Of a stretch of DNA of 64,000 nucleotides, positions 53,912-64,000 are shown in pieces. Made by a program: the position numbers and the translations under genes. The notes under the pieces were generated by a model that made no database searches, had not been told where the DNA came from, and was given only the letters and a program-made list of their open reading frames with translations. Where the stretch lies: positions 162,888,393-162,952,392 of the forward strand of contig OX465281.1 of NCBI GenBank assembly GCA_949987705.1, given 5' to 3'. The stretch's first letter is position 1. Every line of letters begins with the position of its first letter. The DNA comes from Thereva unica. Its lineage: Eukaryota; Arthropoda; Insecta; Diptera; Therevidae.

Positions 53912-54519
53912 TAACATTCCAAAACTTTCCAAAAAAAAATTTCAAATTTGATCACCAATTGTAACATAGAAATTATTTGCTTATGATAACTATAATAAGA
54001 TGCATATACTTCAGAATCAATTTTGTCCAAGAATCTTAAAAAAACGGCATCAACTGTAGTACAGTATTTCGTTGTGTACTGTGCTGGATCGTTATTCATA
54101 CTCAAATTAAATGTGTCAGATAAAAAGGATGTGAAGATTTTAAATTTGTCTTTTTCATTGAAGTTAATATTAAAGTCTCCAGCTAATATTAGTGGAAGCT
54201 TATGACATAGTAGTTTAGATTCTCTCTCAGTATATTTTAACAGGGATCGATGAATAAATAATGTAATATCCTCAATCTTTTGATTTGGTGATATATAAAC
54301 AGCTACAATAACTATTTCATGATCGTTTCTTATTTTACAAATCACTGAACAAATGTCTCCAACTGATGAATGTCTAGTACTCAATGCACTCATGTTTGAC
54401 AAAATAGTTTCCATATTTGGTTGGCAAATGTTGACACTATCTTTATAGTTTTGGTATATTGCGACCCCACCTGCATGAATACATATTGTCTCGTTTATAA
54501 TGAGAAATGCAATTGAAAT
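53912..54519 (-). pseudogene. Helentron endonuclease domain, C-terminal part
   Basis: The minus strand encodes an endonuclease/exonuclease/phosphatase-type domain: HAGGVAIYQN, VICKIRNDHEIVIVAVYISP, LPLILAGDFNINF and a terminal SYHKQI. It continues the N-terminal part at 57424-57646 once the hAT element is removed. Such a domain follows the Rep-helicase protein in Helentrons (Helitron2). Codons listed further upstream belong to the hAT element. Confidence 0.8.
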
Positions 54520-54640
54520 CAGGGTTTGAAAGCAAAGTAAACTTAAAGCAAAGCAGATGTTTTTAAACTTACTTTGCCGTAGAATGTGAAAGTTTCTTGT
54601 TGCTGTTTGCTGCAAAAGCTGTTGCTTTCAAATTACTTAA

Positions 54641-55361
54641 GGGGGTAGACTACAGTAAAATTTTCAAAAAATTCATTTCTTTTTTTTTGCTTTAAATTTG
54701 AAATCAGCCACCTCGAAAACCACCGAGTTAGAAATTTCATCACAAAATAATCAAGATTTCACGTTTTGGCCAGAAAGGGACTCTGTCCCACAGTGCAATG
54801 TTCAAACGCGTATTTCTCGAAACGATGTTTTTCAAAACGGTGTACATGATATCTCAAGATCTAATCAACGAATTGACTTGAAATTTGACACACTTCTTTT
54901 ATGGATGAGTGCCTCTGGCGTCACGTAGGATTTTGTCAATATCTTGCTTTGTTCAATAATTATTAACAATCATAACATGAAATTTGTGCAAATACGTTTT
55001 TTCGGCACAAATTTCATGTTATGATTGTTAATAATTATTGAACAAAGCAAGATATTGACAAAATCCTACGTGACGCCAGAGGCACTCACTCATCCATAAA
55101 AGAAGTGTGTCAAATTTCAAGTCAATTCGTTGATTAGATCTTGAGATATCATGTACACCGTTTTGAAACACATCGTTTCGAGAAAAACGCGTTTGAACAT
55201 TGCACTGTGGGACAGAGTCCCAAATTTCTGGCCAAAACGTGAAATCTTGATTATTTTGTGATGAAATTTCTAACTCGGTGGTTTTCGAGGTGGCTGATTT
55301 CAAATTTAAAGCAAAAAAAAAAGAAATGAATTTTTTGAAAATTTTACTGTAGTCTACCCCC
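54641..55361. mobile_element. 721-bp TTAA-flanked foldback element
   Basis: TTAA at 54637-54640 and 55362-55365; ends GGGGGTAGACTACAG and complement. The two arms, about 355 bases each (54641-54995 and 55003-55361), are almost perfect inverted copies, so the element is one long hairpin. It shares GGGGG ends and the ACGCGTTTTTCTCGAAA-type motif with the element at 24143-24858. Confidence 0.88.
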
Positions 55362-56110
55362 TTAAAAGCTTTCGGGGGCATGCTGGCCCGGCTGCGAATG
55401 CTTCGGCCTTAAAATACTTTGCTATGAAATGCTTTCTGTCTCCTTACAGTTTTCAGAGCTTTGCTCTCCAAGGCTGTGAAGTATTGCTGTGAAAGGCTTT
55501 TTGTTTGCTTACAGTTTTCAGAGCTTTGCTTTCCAAGGCTGTGAGGTAGGCAAATACGTTTTTTCGGCACAAATTTCATGTTATGATTGTTAATAATTAT
55601 TGAACAAAGCAAGATATTGACAAAATCCTACGTGACGCCAGAGGCACTCACTCATCCATAAAAGAAGTGTGTCAAATTTCAAGTCAATTCGTTGATTAGA
55701 TCTTGAGATATCATGTACACCGTTTTGAAACACATCGTTTCGAGAAAAACGCGTTTGAACATTGCACTGTGGGACAGAGTCCCAAATTTCTGGCCAAAAC
55801 GTGAAATCTTGATTATTTTGTGATGAAATTTCTAACTCGGTGGTTTTCGAGGTGGCTGATTTCAAATTTAAAGCAAAAAAAAAGAAATGAATTTTTTGAA
55901 AATTTTACTGTAGTCTACCCCCTTAAAAGCTTTCGGGGGCATGCTGGCCCGGCTGCGAATGCTTCGGCCTTAAAATACTTTGCTATGAAATGCTTTCTGT
56001 CTCCTTACAGTTTTCAGAGCTTTGCTCTCCAAGGCTGTGAAGTATTGCTGTGAAAGGGTTTTTGTTTGCTTACAGTTTTCAGAGCTTTGCTTTCCAAGGC
56101 TGTGAGGTAT
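54988..56110 (+). repeat. 562-bp tandem duplication inside the hAT element
   Basis: GCAAATACGTTTTTTCGGCA starts at 54988 and again at 55550. The unit contains the right arm of the foldback and adjacent hAT sequence (AGAGCTTTGCTCTCCAAGGC). The copies are nearly identical, so the duplication is recent. Confidence 0.88.
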
Positions 56111-57423
56111 TACTTTGCTCTTTTCAGCTTTAATTTCATGGTCCAATGGTACTTGGTTTGGAGGGGTGAATCTTTTATATTTTAATATTAATAATAAACG
56201 AAAAATATAGCGAGGACTTTAATCGGTGGGACTCTCTTTCTATTTGCATGTGAAGCAGATGATGCGGATAATATTTGACTACTAGTAGTGGTAATACTAA
56301 AATCAATTTTGTGTATCCGTTCCAAGTGCCCCTTTAAATTATTTGCCCTATCACCTTTCATGGTGACTCCACATGTTTTACATATTTTTCAAAATATTGC
56401 CAAACTACTATTTTGGTGAGGTAAATATATTCCACTATTGAAATTACATCCGCAAGGAAAAACCTGAATTATGTTCAAATGTAAATACATCCAATGTCGA
56501 AGATGAAGATAATGGCAACACCCTTTTGAATAATTATTTTCTACAAGGTGCGGAAAATAGGCCACTAGAAGACATAGATCTAAGGAGTAACATTAGAAAG
56601 AGTGTCCTTAACATTTCCGGAACTAGAGTGCAAATATTCCATTTTTAGAAAGGGGAAAGGTATAGCGAAACAGAGTTATATTCTAACAAATGTATGTTTT
56701 GCGAACCCCCAGTACAGGTCAATGTGAAAAAGATATTTTCGCCCTTAAAATTCAACATAAATAGCTGCCCACAAGGATATCTTCGCCACACAATATTAAA
56801 TGATAAACTTCGGTATGTAACTTCAATTGTAGAGTAAATATACTCCACGAAAATATCTTTTAATGTTGATCAAAATTAGTATATAAAAATATATTTCTCG
56901 AATATGACCAAATAAATACCCAACAAATTATCGGCAACTCAAAGTACCATCATACCAGCAAAATACTTATACAGTGCATACATACTTTGTAAAATTAAAA
57001 ATACTGCAGGTACAACACTAATTATTTATTTGTCGATATATTAACACACGTTTTAAGCAAAAAAGGTAATGCGCATGCTACACAGAATGAAAATCTCAGC
57101 AAAGTATTTAACAGACTTGGACATCAAAGCTTTGAAAAACTGTAAAGGCTGTAAGCAAATAAAAGGCTTTTCGCAGCTAAGTATAATAAAACCGAAGCAT
57201 TTGCAGCCGGACAAGCATGCTCCTGAAAGCTTTTAAGTAATTCGAAAGCAACAGCATTTGCAGTGAACAGCAACAAGAAACTTTTACAGCCTACAGCAAA
57301 AAGCTTGAATATATGATTGCTGTAAAACAAAGCAAAGAAAATTACTGTGGCCTTCTTAGCAGTAAAGCAAAGTCAACAGCAAAAGTTTAAAATTGCTGCA
57401 GCAATTTAAACCCTGATTGAAAT

Positions 57424-57885
57424 TAGGAAGGATAATTTCTTCTTCATTTCTCATCCATGTTTCAGTAAGTAATATAATATTACAATTTTCAGTAACTGGA
57501 TCAATGAAATCTAAAATATGATTTTTTAAACTTTGGCAATTAAAAGTTAATACTGAAAGACCTATTTTGTTACAAATCATATCCAAAACCATTTGCGTTC
57601 TGGTCTGCAATGTGTTTAAAGATAATCTTTGAAATTCTTGCAGCAATTTCTCTGTTGATCTAGCTTGCTTTCGATTATGATAAAACTTAAATTTCGTTGG
57701 ATCATCTTGAGGTGTTACAATATATAAATTTTCTATATTTGTTGCACGAGATAACGCAACGTATACAAGTTATTGGGAATGATCTTTGCTGTACTCATAA
57801 ACAATTTCACTGAAAGTTCCACCCTGCGATTTATGTATGCTCATAGCGCAAGCCGCAATTAAAGGTGGTGTTCCACTTATCATAC
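57424..57885 (-). pseudogene. Helentron: helicase end and N-terminal endonuclease part
   Basis: The minus strand reads AACAMSIHKSQGGTFSEI (Pif1 helicase motif V-like) then VYVALSRATNIENLYIV (motif VI), a linker, then SVLTFNCQSLKNHILDF and ILLTETWM of the endonuclease. A TAA near 57770 interrupts the helicase. The fused helicase-endonuclease order marks a Helentron. The rest of the helicase and Rep upstream are replaced by the satellite array. Confidence 0.85.
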
Positions 57886-59470
57886 CCTTTCATTTGATAC
57901 CCATGTCGAGGGAACTGTGAAGAAAATGGTAATCCGCCTTCTTGAGATGGCCGCCATGAATATAAAGACATAGCCTACTGCATTCTACTTATAATGCCCT
58001 TTCATTTGATACCCATGTCGAGGGAGTGGTGAACAAAATGGTAATCCGCCCTTTTGAGATGACCGCCATGGACCAAACGATATATTGAATATACTATATT
58101 GCTTATGGTGTTCTACTTATCATACTCTTTCATTTGATACCCATCTCGAAGGGGTTGTGAAGAAAATGGTAATCCGCCCTCTTGAGATGGCCGCCATGGA
58201 CCAAACGATATATTGAATATACTATATTGCTTATGGTGTTCTACTTATCATACTCTTTCATTTGATACCCATCTCGAAGGGGTTGTGAAGAAAATGGTAA
58301 TCCGCCCTCTTGAGATGGCTGCCATGGACCAAATGATAAATTGAGTATGCTATATTGCTTATGGTGTTTCACTTATCATACTCTTTCATTTGATACCCAT
58401 GTCGAGGGAACTGTGAAGAAAATGGTAATCCGCCCTCTTGAGATGACCGCCATGGACCAAACGATATATTGAATATTCTATATTGCTTATGGTGTTCTAC
58501 TTATCATACTCTTTCATTTGATACTCACCTCGAAGGGGTTGTGATGAAGATGGTAATCCGCCTTCTTGAGATGGCCGCCATGGCCCAAATGATAAATTGA
58601 GTATATTATATTGCTTATGGTGTTCCACTTATCATACTCTTTCATTTGATACCCATGTCGAGGGCACTGTGAAGAAAATGGTAATCCGCCCTCTTGAGAT
58701 AACCGCCATGGACCAAACGATATATTGAGTATACTGTATTGGTTATGGTGTTCTACTTATCATACTCTTTCAATTTATACCCATCTCAAAGGGGTTGTGA
58801 AGAAAATGGTAATCGGCCCTCTTAAGATTGCCACTATTGACCAAATGATAGATTGAGTATACTATATTGCTTATGAAGTTCTACTTTTCATAGCCTTTTA
58901 TTTTGATACCCATGTCTGGGTGTTGTGCAGAAAATGGTAACCCGCCCTCTTGAGATGGCCGCCATGAATATAAAGACATAGCCTATGGCATTCTACTTAT
59001 AATGCCCTTTTATTTGATACCCATCTCAAGTTGGTTGGGAAGATAATCGTAATCCGCCCTCTTGAGATGACCGCCATGGACCAAACGATATGTTGAATAT
59101 TCTATATTGCTTATGGTGTTCTACTTATCGTACTCTTTGATTTGATACCCATCTCGAAGGGGTTGTGAAAAAAATGGTAATCCGCCCTCTTGAGAAGGCT
59201 GCCATGGACCAAACGATAAATTGAGTATACTATATTGCTTATGGTGTTCTACTTATCATACTCTTTCATTTGATACCCATGTCGAGGGGGTTGTGAAGAA
59301 AATGGTAATTCACCCGCTGGAGATGTCCGCCATGGACCAAATGATATTTTGAGTATACTGTATTGCTTATGGTGTTCTACTTATCATATCCTTTCATTGG
59401 ATACCCATGTCGAAGGGGTTGTGAAGAATATTTCAATCCGCCCTCCTGAGCGGCCTCCATGGATCTAAAG
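57880..59470 (+). repeat. ~13-copy 128-bp satellite array
   Basis: CATTTGATACCCAT(C/G)TCGA recurs at 57891, 58003, 58131, 58259, 58387, 58515 and on to about 59393, mostly 128 bases apart. Units contain GGTAATCCGCCCTCTTGAGA and GCCGCCATGGACCAAA. The array begins within the helicase coding remnant. Confidence 0.92.
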
Positions 59471-60240
59471 GTATATACTATATTGCATTGTTATGGGAGC
59501 TAAAGCTGTGTGCAAAATTTCAGCATGATAAGATACCCGGAAGTATTTGTAAAATCGATTGCAAAATTTGTTCCTTGAAGAAAACAGTAATCCGTCCTCT
59601 TGAGACCACGGCCATGAATCTGACGGTATAATTGGTATACCATAGTGCATTGTCATCGGAGCTGAAGCTGTGTGCAAAATTTCAGGGTGATCGGGTAACC
59701 AGAAGTATTCAAAAAATCGATTGCAAGATTTGTACCGGACAAACAGACAGACAAGAAAGCATAAGCATCTATCCTCGATAATGACCAATGCAAAAAGTGT
59801 GCACGTTCGTCATGCATGACACTTTGCATCATCATTTCTTCCTATAGCTATCGGTGCAAATTGATTCCAATTTCTAAAGAAAAACACTGCATTCTGATTT
59901 AATAAATCCACAAATTGCCTACTGGGATCGATACTCGCACGCATACATACACAAAATATCGCATTTTCTTACGTGACGATTTCTCCCAATTCACTCTACC
60001 CGCAAGCCGCGTTAAGGAACTTCGTTCCAAAAAACGTTAAGTGATTTTTGCAATTTATCGACAGCACCCCCCCCCCCCCCTGGTGAGATGTCGTGAAATT
60101 TGGCTCCCTCCCCCATCTAATCACTAGTGAGGTTTTTCAAACTTTAAAAAATCTCTAGTATTTACATAACCACAGGAAATCGTGCTGGTCGTGTGCAAGA
60201 TTTTATTTGAGATAACTGATAATTTCTTCGTCTTTTTCTT
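59471..60240. other. Degenerate repeat continuation and low-complexity sequence
   Basis: Two related ~170-bp copies (GCTGTGTGCAAAATTTCAG at about 59507 and 59667) extend the satellite in diverged form. A run of 14 C sits near 60067. No gene. Confidence 0.55.
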
Positions 60241-60255
60241 CTTTCTTTAACGGCT

Positions 60256-60513
60256 CTACAACCGGGATCCGGTCCTGGCGTCTCGCAACTGTTCTCTGCA
60301 CCGACCCCGATTCTGCGGCGATGTCAACCAGTTTGACATCCCTAAGCTCTGAGCGTTATGCTTTACACCACCCTTCCAGCGAAGGTTGGGTCTCCCTCGC
60401 TGGCGCACCTCATAGGTTTTACTACTCTTGACTAACTCCTTCTTACCTATCCTCTGTTCCACTCTCTTTTCCGCTTGTAATGGACACACAACTACCAGAA
60501 CGGTATCACTCAC
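60256..60513 (-). pseudogene. RTE-type LINE C-terminal fragment
   Basis: The minus strand encodes RRGRPNLRW-like sequence then LGMSNW, PQNRGRCREQLRDART and GSRL stop, the usual end of an RTE-superfamily ORF, followed by a GAA-rich tail toward 60235. Only the last ~85 codons are present. Confidence 0.65.
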
Positions 60514-60539
60514 TCGACAAGAATTTCACAACGCTAAGA

Positions 60540-61420
60540 TTTGGCGTATGCCTTCCTGTATTTCTATATTCTAAAGGCCTTTTCGTGATTCAGTGCTACT
60601 TGGTTCGTACACTGCAGTATTCGCGGAGTCGCGCGTTTATCTGGCCGTTGGCGGCTTAGCAATCTACTACTATGCTACTTTCTGGAGTTTGTGTAGGATA
60701 TAGTAGTCATATCTTAAGGCTTCCATTTACACATAGGCCGCCGGCCACCTGAAGGTTTTCGCCTTGAGGCCAAATATTACCACACGTGCACCGGCCGCCA
60801 ACTATATGGGGCCTGCAGTCCAAGAAAACTGACAAAAATCTTTATGTGTTTGGGCATTTATCGTCAGTTCGTGCCTGAAGATCTATACTTCTATTCACTC
60901 TTAAGCCGTGAATTCACGGCACAAATTCACGCCATATCCTCTTGAAAAGGAAAGCAAGGCGCGAGCTAGGCGAGAAAACCATCTGCATACGCGTTCGCGC
61001 TTTTTCGCGTGTGTTCACGGCGTGAGTCTGGAGCTCCTTGAAGTTTTCGTTGAGGCCATGAATATTTTTGCATGAATTACGTGAGATTGAGTGAGATTCG
61101 GCTAACGCAGAAAAAAAACCCAAAACGCCTCACGTAATTAATGGACGACATCTTAGCAATTATTTTTTACAAAATATGAACAAACATTTTAAGCTTACAT
61201 TAACTTATGAAGTGTAAATACATACTAAACCAATTCCAAATATATAACAAAGAATTGCGTTCTTCATAAAACAAAGAAATAAACAAGATAATTAACGGGC
61301 TTCTTTTCTTTTTAACCGACTTCTTCGAACAAACGCTCGCAATCGAAAATAGCTCGACACATGTTTTTCTTGTTAGTTTTTTTGAGTTTCTGAAAATTTA
61401 ATTTAAGTGTTACCGCAATA
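60540..61420. other. Unassigned sequence
   Basis: No coding feature or clear repeat recognised. Confidence 0.4.
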
Positions 61421-61423
61421 AAA

Positions 61424-61636
61424 TCAGAAGTGCCAGAACTTTTGGGTCAGACTGGGTTCAGGCGAGCCGTGGTAAGCGTATGTAGCGTCGCATATAACAA
61501 TCGCTCGGGGTGTCTCTGGTTGCTGATTGTACAGTTGATTTGCGAACGGACTAACATGCTGATTTATGAAATCCTGTCTGCTAAAGGCACTTGTACCAAT
61601 ATTGGCAGTAGTATAAATGTGGGGATTGTGGACCAC
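61424..61636 (-). pseudogene. Possible DDE transposase fragment
   Basis: 70 codons with HVSPFANQLYN and AIVICDATYAY, a hydrophobic strand ending in Asp like the first catalytic Asp of DDE-4-type transposases. Too short to assign a superfamily. Confidence 0.4.
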
Positions 61637-61645
61637 AAGTCCCCT

Positions 61646-62085
61646 GTTTGTATGAAACGTAAGAAAAAAGATAAGCGTTAGTCACGTAAAGAAAAAAATT
61701 TGTGGGTGCCCTTTTTGTTTGGGGAAAAATTTGTGGAAGTTCTAGACCAATGTCCCGAGTTTGTATGAAACGTAAGAAAACGATTTTAAGAGAAGTAAGA
61801 AAATATATCCCTTTTTGTATGGAAAAAGTTGGTGGAATTTCTAGACCAAAGTCCCCAGTTTCTATGAAACGTAGGAGAGAAGATAAGCGGTAGTCTGCAG
61901 TTTGTATGACCCATAGGAGAAAAGATAAGCGGTAGTGCCCTGTTTGTATGAAACGTAAGAAAAAATATAAGCGTTAGTCATGTAAAAAAAAAAAAATTTG
62001 TGGGTGCCCTTTTTGTTTGGGAAAAAATTGGTGGAAGTTCTAAACCAAGGTCCCGAGTTTGTATGAAACGTAAGAAAATGATTCT
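61646..62085 (+). repeat. Degenerate repeat array (TTTGTATGAAACGTAAGAAAA)
   Basis: A core like TTTGTATGAAACGTAAG recurs near 61647, 61760, 61857, 61938 and 62058 with GTGGGTGCCCTTTTTGTTTGG blocks between; irregular spacing of about 80-120 bases. Confidence 0.7.
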
Positions 62086-62402
62086 TTCTTAAGTGAGGGT
62101 GATGTTGTTGTGAAATAAAAACAATTTTTTTTCATTCCGCGTTGTGATTTAAATAATTTTTTGGTTTTTTATAATGTTGAGAGTAGACACCCATCTCAAT
62201 AAAATCAGCTTGCCAGAGGTCGTCCAATCCTTTAATAATAAAAATTTTTACGTGCTGTTTTATGTAGTTCGTCTACAACTTGTCTTTTACTCATCATGAA
62301 GTGGTTCATGAGATATTCCCTTTGAAATTGTTAATGATTCTACCTCTTAGTATATAGATTTTTTGAAGGTTTTTTTCAGCATTTATATAGATCCAGACGT
62401 AT

Positions 62403-62490
62403 CAGGCAGGTCAACCAGATAGACCAACCAGACAGACCAGCCAGACAGACCAGCCAGACAGACCAGTCAGGCAGACCAGCCAAGCAGAGC
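62403..62490 (+). repeat. 12-bp microsatellite (CCAGCCAGACAG)n
   Basis: About seven copies of an ACCAGCCAGACAG-like unit with scattered changes. Confidence 0.85.
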
Positions 62491-62534
62491 TGATAGACCT
62501 GGTCAGCTGATTAGGCGGGCTCCTTCATATAGGC

Positions 62535-62921
62535 TCATGAACGCATCAAAGCCTTTTCGATATCGACCTTTGCCCATGGGGAAGCTATACAGCTTGCTCT
62601 TGATGCTACCAGAAATGGGTTTATAGGAAAGAGAAAATGCACAAAACCACCTCGTATCATTCTTATACCAAGAACTGGAGGAGTTTTACCTCTTATCCCC
62701 ATTTTTGCGAGGCTTTCTGCTTTAGGTGTATTAACTGGTACAGTTGGAATTGCAAAAGCCGTTAATGATGCAAGTAAGGCTAAACAACAATTGAAGGAAA
62801 ATAAACGTCGTAATCAGACAATGGAGGCAATAGCTTTAGGAAAAAGTGGAAAAGGTCTATATTTAAAACCCTATAGAAAGGGTTTAGGACTTTACCTAAA
62901 TCCACCGACAAAAAACTACTG
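62535..62921 (+). pseudogene. Core-protein remnant of a Polinton-like element
   Basis: An open frame without its start encodes a basic N-terminal part (NGFIGKRKC), a Gly/hydrophobic helix (GGVLPLIPIFARLSALG, TGTVGIAKAVNDA) and the tail TMEAIALGKSGKGLYLKPY. The hydrophobic Gly-rich helix plus GKGLYLKPY ending is a family seen beside the protease in arthropod Polinton-like elements and compared with adenovirus core or minor proteins. It overlaps the protease frame. The 5' end is lost at a stop near 62533. Confidence 0.68.
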
Positions 62922-63280
62922 AGAACGCTACCCAATCGTCCATTAAACGAATACGATTTATATGAGCACGGTCAATACATACCACACTTCAGAGGAGTCT
63001 TTATGATTGATAAGCTTCCCAAAAGTCCTAGAAGAAATGAATGTGGGATCGTCAATTTGGATTCTTCCATAGGTCGGGGGACACACTGGGTAGCATGCCA
63101 TAAAAAGGAACTAATATTGAATACTTCGACAGTTTCGGAAACTTACAACCACCAAAAGAACTTTTAAAGTATTTAGGAAATAACATAGTGTGCAACTATG
63201 AAGCATATCAAAATTATAATTCTGTAAATTGTGGACATCTGTGCTTAACGTTCCTTTATAATCGTTCTAAGACAATTTAA
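62908..63280 (+). pseudogene. PRO: Adenain-like protease remnant
   Basis: Frame one carries LPNRPLNEYDLYEHG, FRGVFMIDKLP, ECGIVNLDSS and GTHWVACHKK with the catalytic His. A shift near 63105-63110 moves it to a second frame with EYFDSFGNL (Asp) and VNCGHLCLTFLYNRSK (nucleophile Cys), ending TAA 63278-63280. So all catalytic positions are present but the gene is broken once. Plus and minus polyadenylation signals follow, and about 63395 the minus strand ends a short ORF-like DMEIE stop resembling the C-terminus of the polymerase at 51736, as if a polB once converged here. Confidence 0.78.
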
Positions 63281-63399
63281 TTTATACATTTGATCTGTAT
63301 ATATAAGATGAATAAAATAAAGAAAACAAGAAATTTAACAAATATTTTTTATTTATATACATACATATACAATAAAAGTACAAATTCTATTCTATTTCC

Positions 63400-64000
63400 A
63401 TATCTTATATATTAATAGGCAAACAAAAAGTTTGTACACGCTAAGGCTTTTTTGTTCGTGGACCGATTTCGTTTAAATTTTCAGAAAATGTTCTTTTTAT
63501 GGCATAGTTTTGTAATAAGGAATTTCAACGAAATCGATTCACGAATAAAAAAGTTATAGCGATTTTAATTTTTCGAATTTTAAAAAGCCGTTGGAAAATT
63601 TGAATTTTTTGTGAGCATCAACGTAGAGCTGAGTAGCCTACGATTGACACAAATGCCGTTTCAGTGAAGCGAATGAGAAACAGAGAAAAACAATCGCTTG
63701 TGTAGATTTTTGGCGGCATAACTGACTTAAAAAAACTCGGTCACTTTGTGCGTGCATTTTTTTTATACTCTTTTGTGTATTATAGTATTATTGAGTTGTA
63801 TTGTGTAAGGGGCTGCCGTTCGTTTTTTGGCGAATGCCTTTAGAAATTTTAATTGATTCATTTAAGTGTGTTTTGAATGTTATTCTGCGTAATTTTTATT
63901 CGTTTTCGCATGGTTCTCGGAATCTGAGTTGTATTTTTGTCATTCCAAACAGTTAACTGCGAATTTCTGACTGAAGTACATAACTTTACTTAATACTGAG
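63400..64000. other. Unassigned sequence to the window end
   Basis: AT-rich, with ACCGATTTCGTTTAAATTTTCAG-like words common in non-autonomous arthropod repeats, but no ends found. No gene. Confidence 0.35.

Larger units (their letters stand above)
54520..57415. mobile_element. 2.9-kb non-autonomous hAT element
   Basis: Inverted ends CAGGGTTT (54520) and AAACCCTG (to 57415) lie inside an 8-bp duplication ATTGAAAT (54512-54519 and 57416-57423), the exact signature of hAT. Near both ends the sequence is dense in GCTTT/AAAGC words (57120-57400 and 54520-54640), as expected of transposase-binding subterminal repeats. No transposase ORF. It hosts a TTAA foldback element that has been partly duplicated. 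Confidence 0.9.

Noticed and set aside
54698..55865. Repeated ORFs reading TSKTTELEISSQNNQDF in both strands
   Set aside because: They are the arms and duplicate of the foldback element, not a protein family.
1..64000. Bacterial or free-virus contamination of the assembly
   Set aside because: Virus-like genes are interrupted by, and interleaved with, arthropod LINEs, LTR elements and DNA transposons with target duplications, so they are integrated in nuclear DNA.

Overview
The window is eukaryotic nuclear DNA made almost wholly of transposable elements. AT-rich composition, arthropod-type TATA/initiator spacing and the element families (Polinton/Maverick, RTE and jockey LINEs, CsRn1-like Gypsy, BEL/Pao, hAT, TTAA-flanked foldbacks, Helentron) point to an arthropod, most likely an insect; the species cannot be named from the sequence. 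I see no convincing single-copy host gene. A run of 200 N (50573-50772) marks an assembly gap.

Region A, 1 to ~25.56 kb, is a near-complete Polinton with virus-like genes: protein-primed DNA polymerase B (broken by three in-frame stops and one frameshift), adenain-like protease, double-jelly-roll capsid protein, basic core protein, candidate minor capsid protein, packaging ATPase, chromodomain integrase, several small conserved unknowns, and an accessory pair at the right end: a BIR-domain protein with a C-terminal membrane anchor, and a small downstream ORF overlapping it by ATGA. Two later elements sit inside it: an RTE-type LINE with an intact 991-codon ORF (10924-14204, 14-bp target duplication) and a CsRn1-like Gypsy (16596-25410, LTRs identical as read, 5-bp duplication) that splits the small ORF. 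The Gypsy carries two non-autonomous DNA elements of its own. Apart from polB, the ORF at 4542 and these two splits, the Polinton genes are open.

Region B, ~26.8-42.4 kb, is a set of nested elements. A BEL/Pao gag on the minus strand is split by a jockey-clade LINE (27115-41690, 13-bp duplication). The LINE's reverse-transcriptase gene is split by a second BEL/Pao (30402-39307, 388-bp LTRs). That BEL's pol is split by the 3' end of another LINE (~36559-37140). The BEL leader has a five-copy 269-bp tandem array.

Region C, 42.4-51.6 kb, holds a TTAA-flanked element expanded by ~148-bp repeats, a decayed minus-strand Gypsy, two inverted-repeat elements, unassigned AT-rich DNA and the gap.

Region D, 51.7-64 kb, holds a large open fragment of a second, distinct virus-like polymerase B (minus strand), abutting a Helentron endonuclease that is split by a 2.9-kb hAT element with an 8-bp duplication. 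The Helentron helicase end runs into a ~13-copy 128-bp satellite. Further right are LINE and transposase fragments, short repeats, and core-protein and protease relics (62.5-63.3 kb) of a Polinton-like element.

Within the Polinton the genes form a self-contained programme: polB for replication, integrase for insertion, ATPase, protease and capsid proteins for particle assembly, and the BIR/membrane protein as a candidate host-interaction gene.
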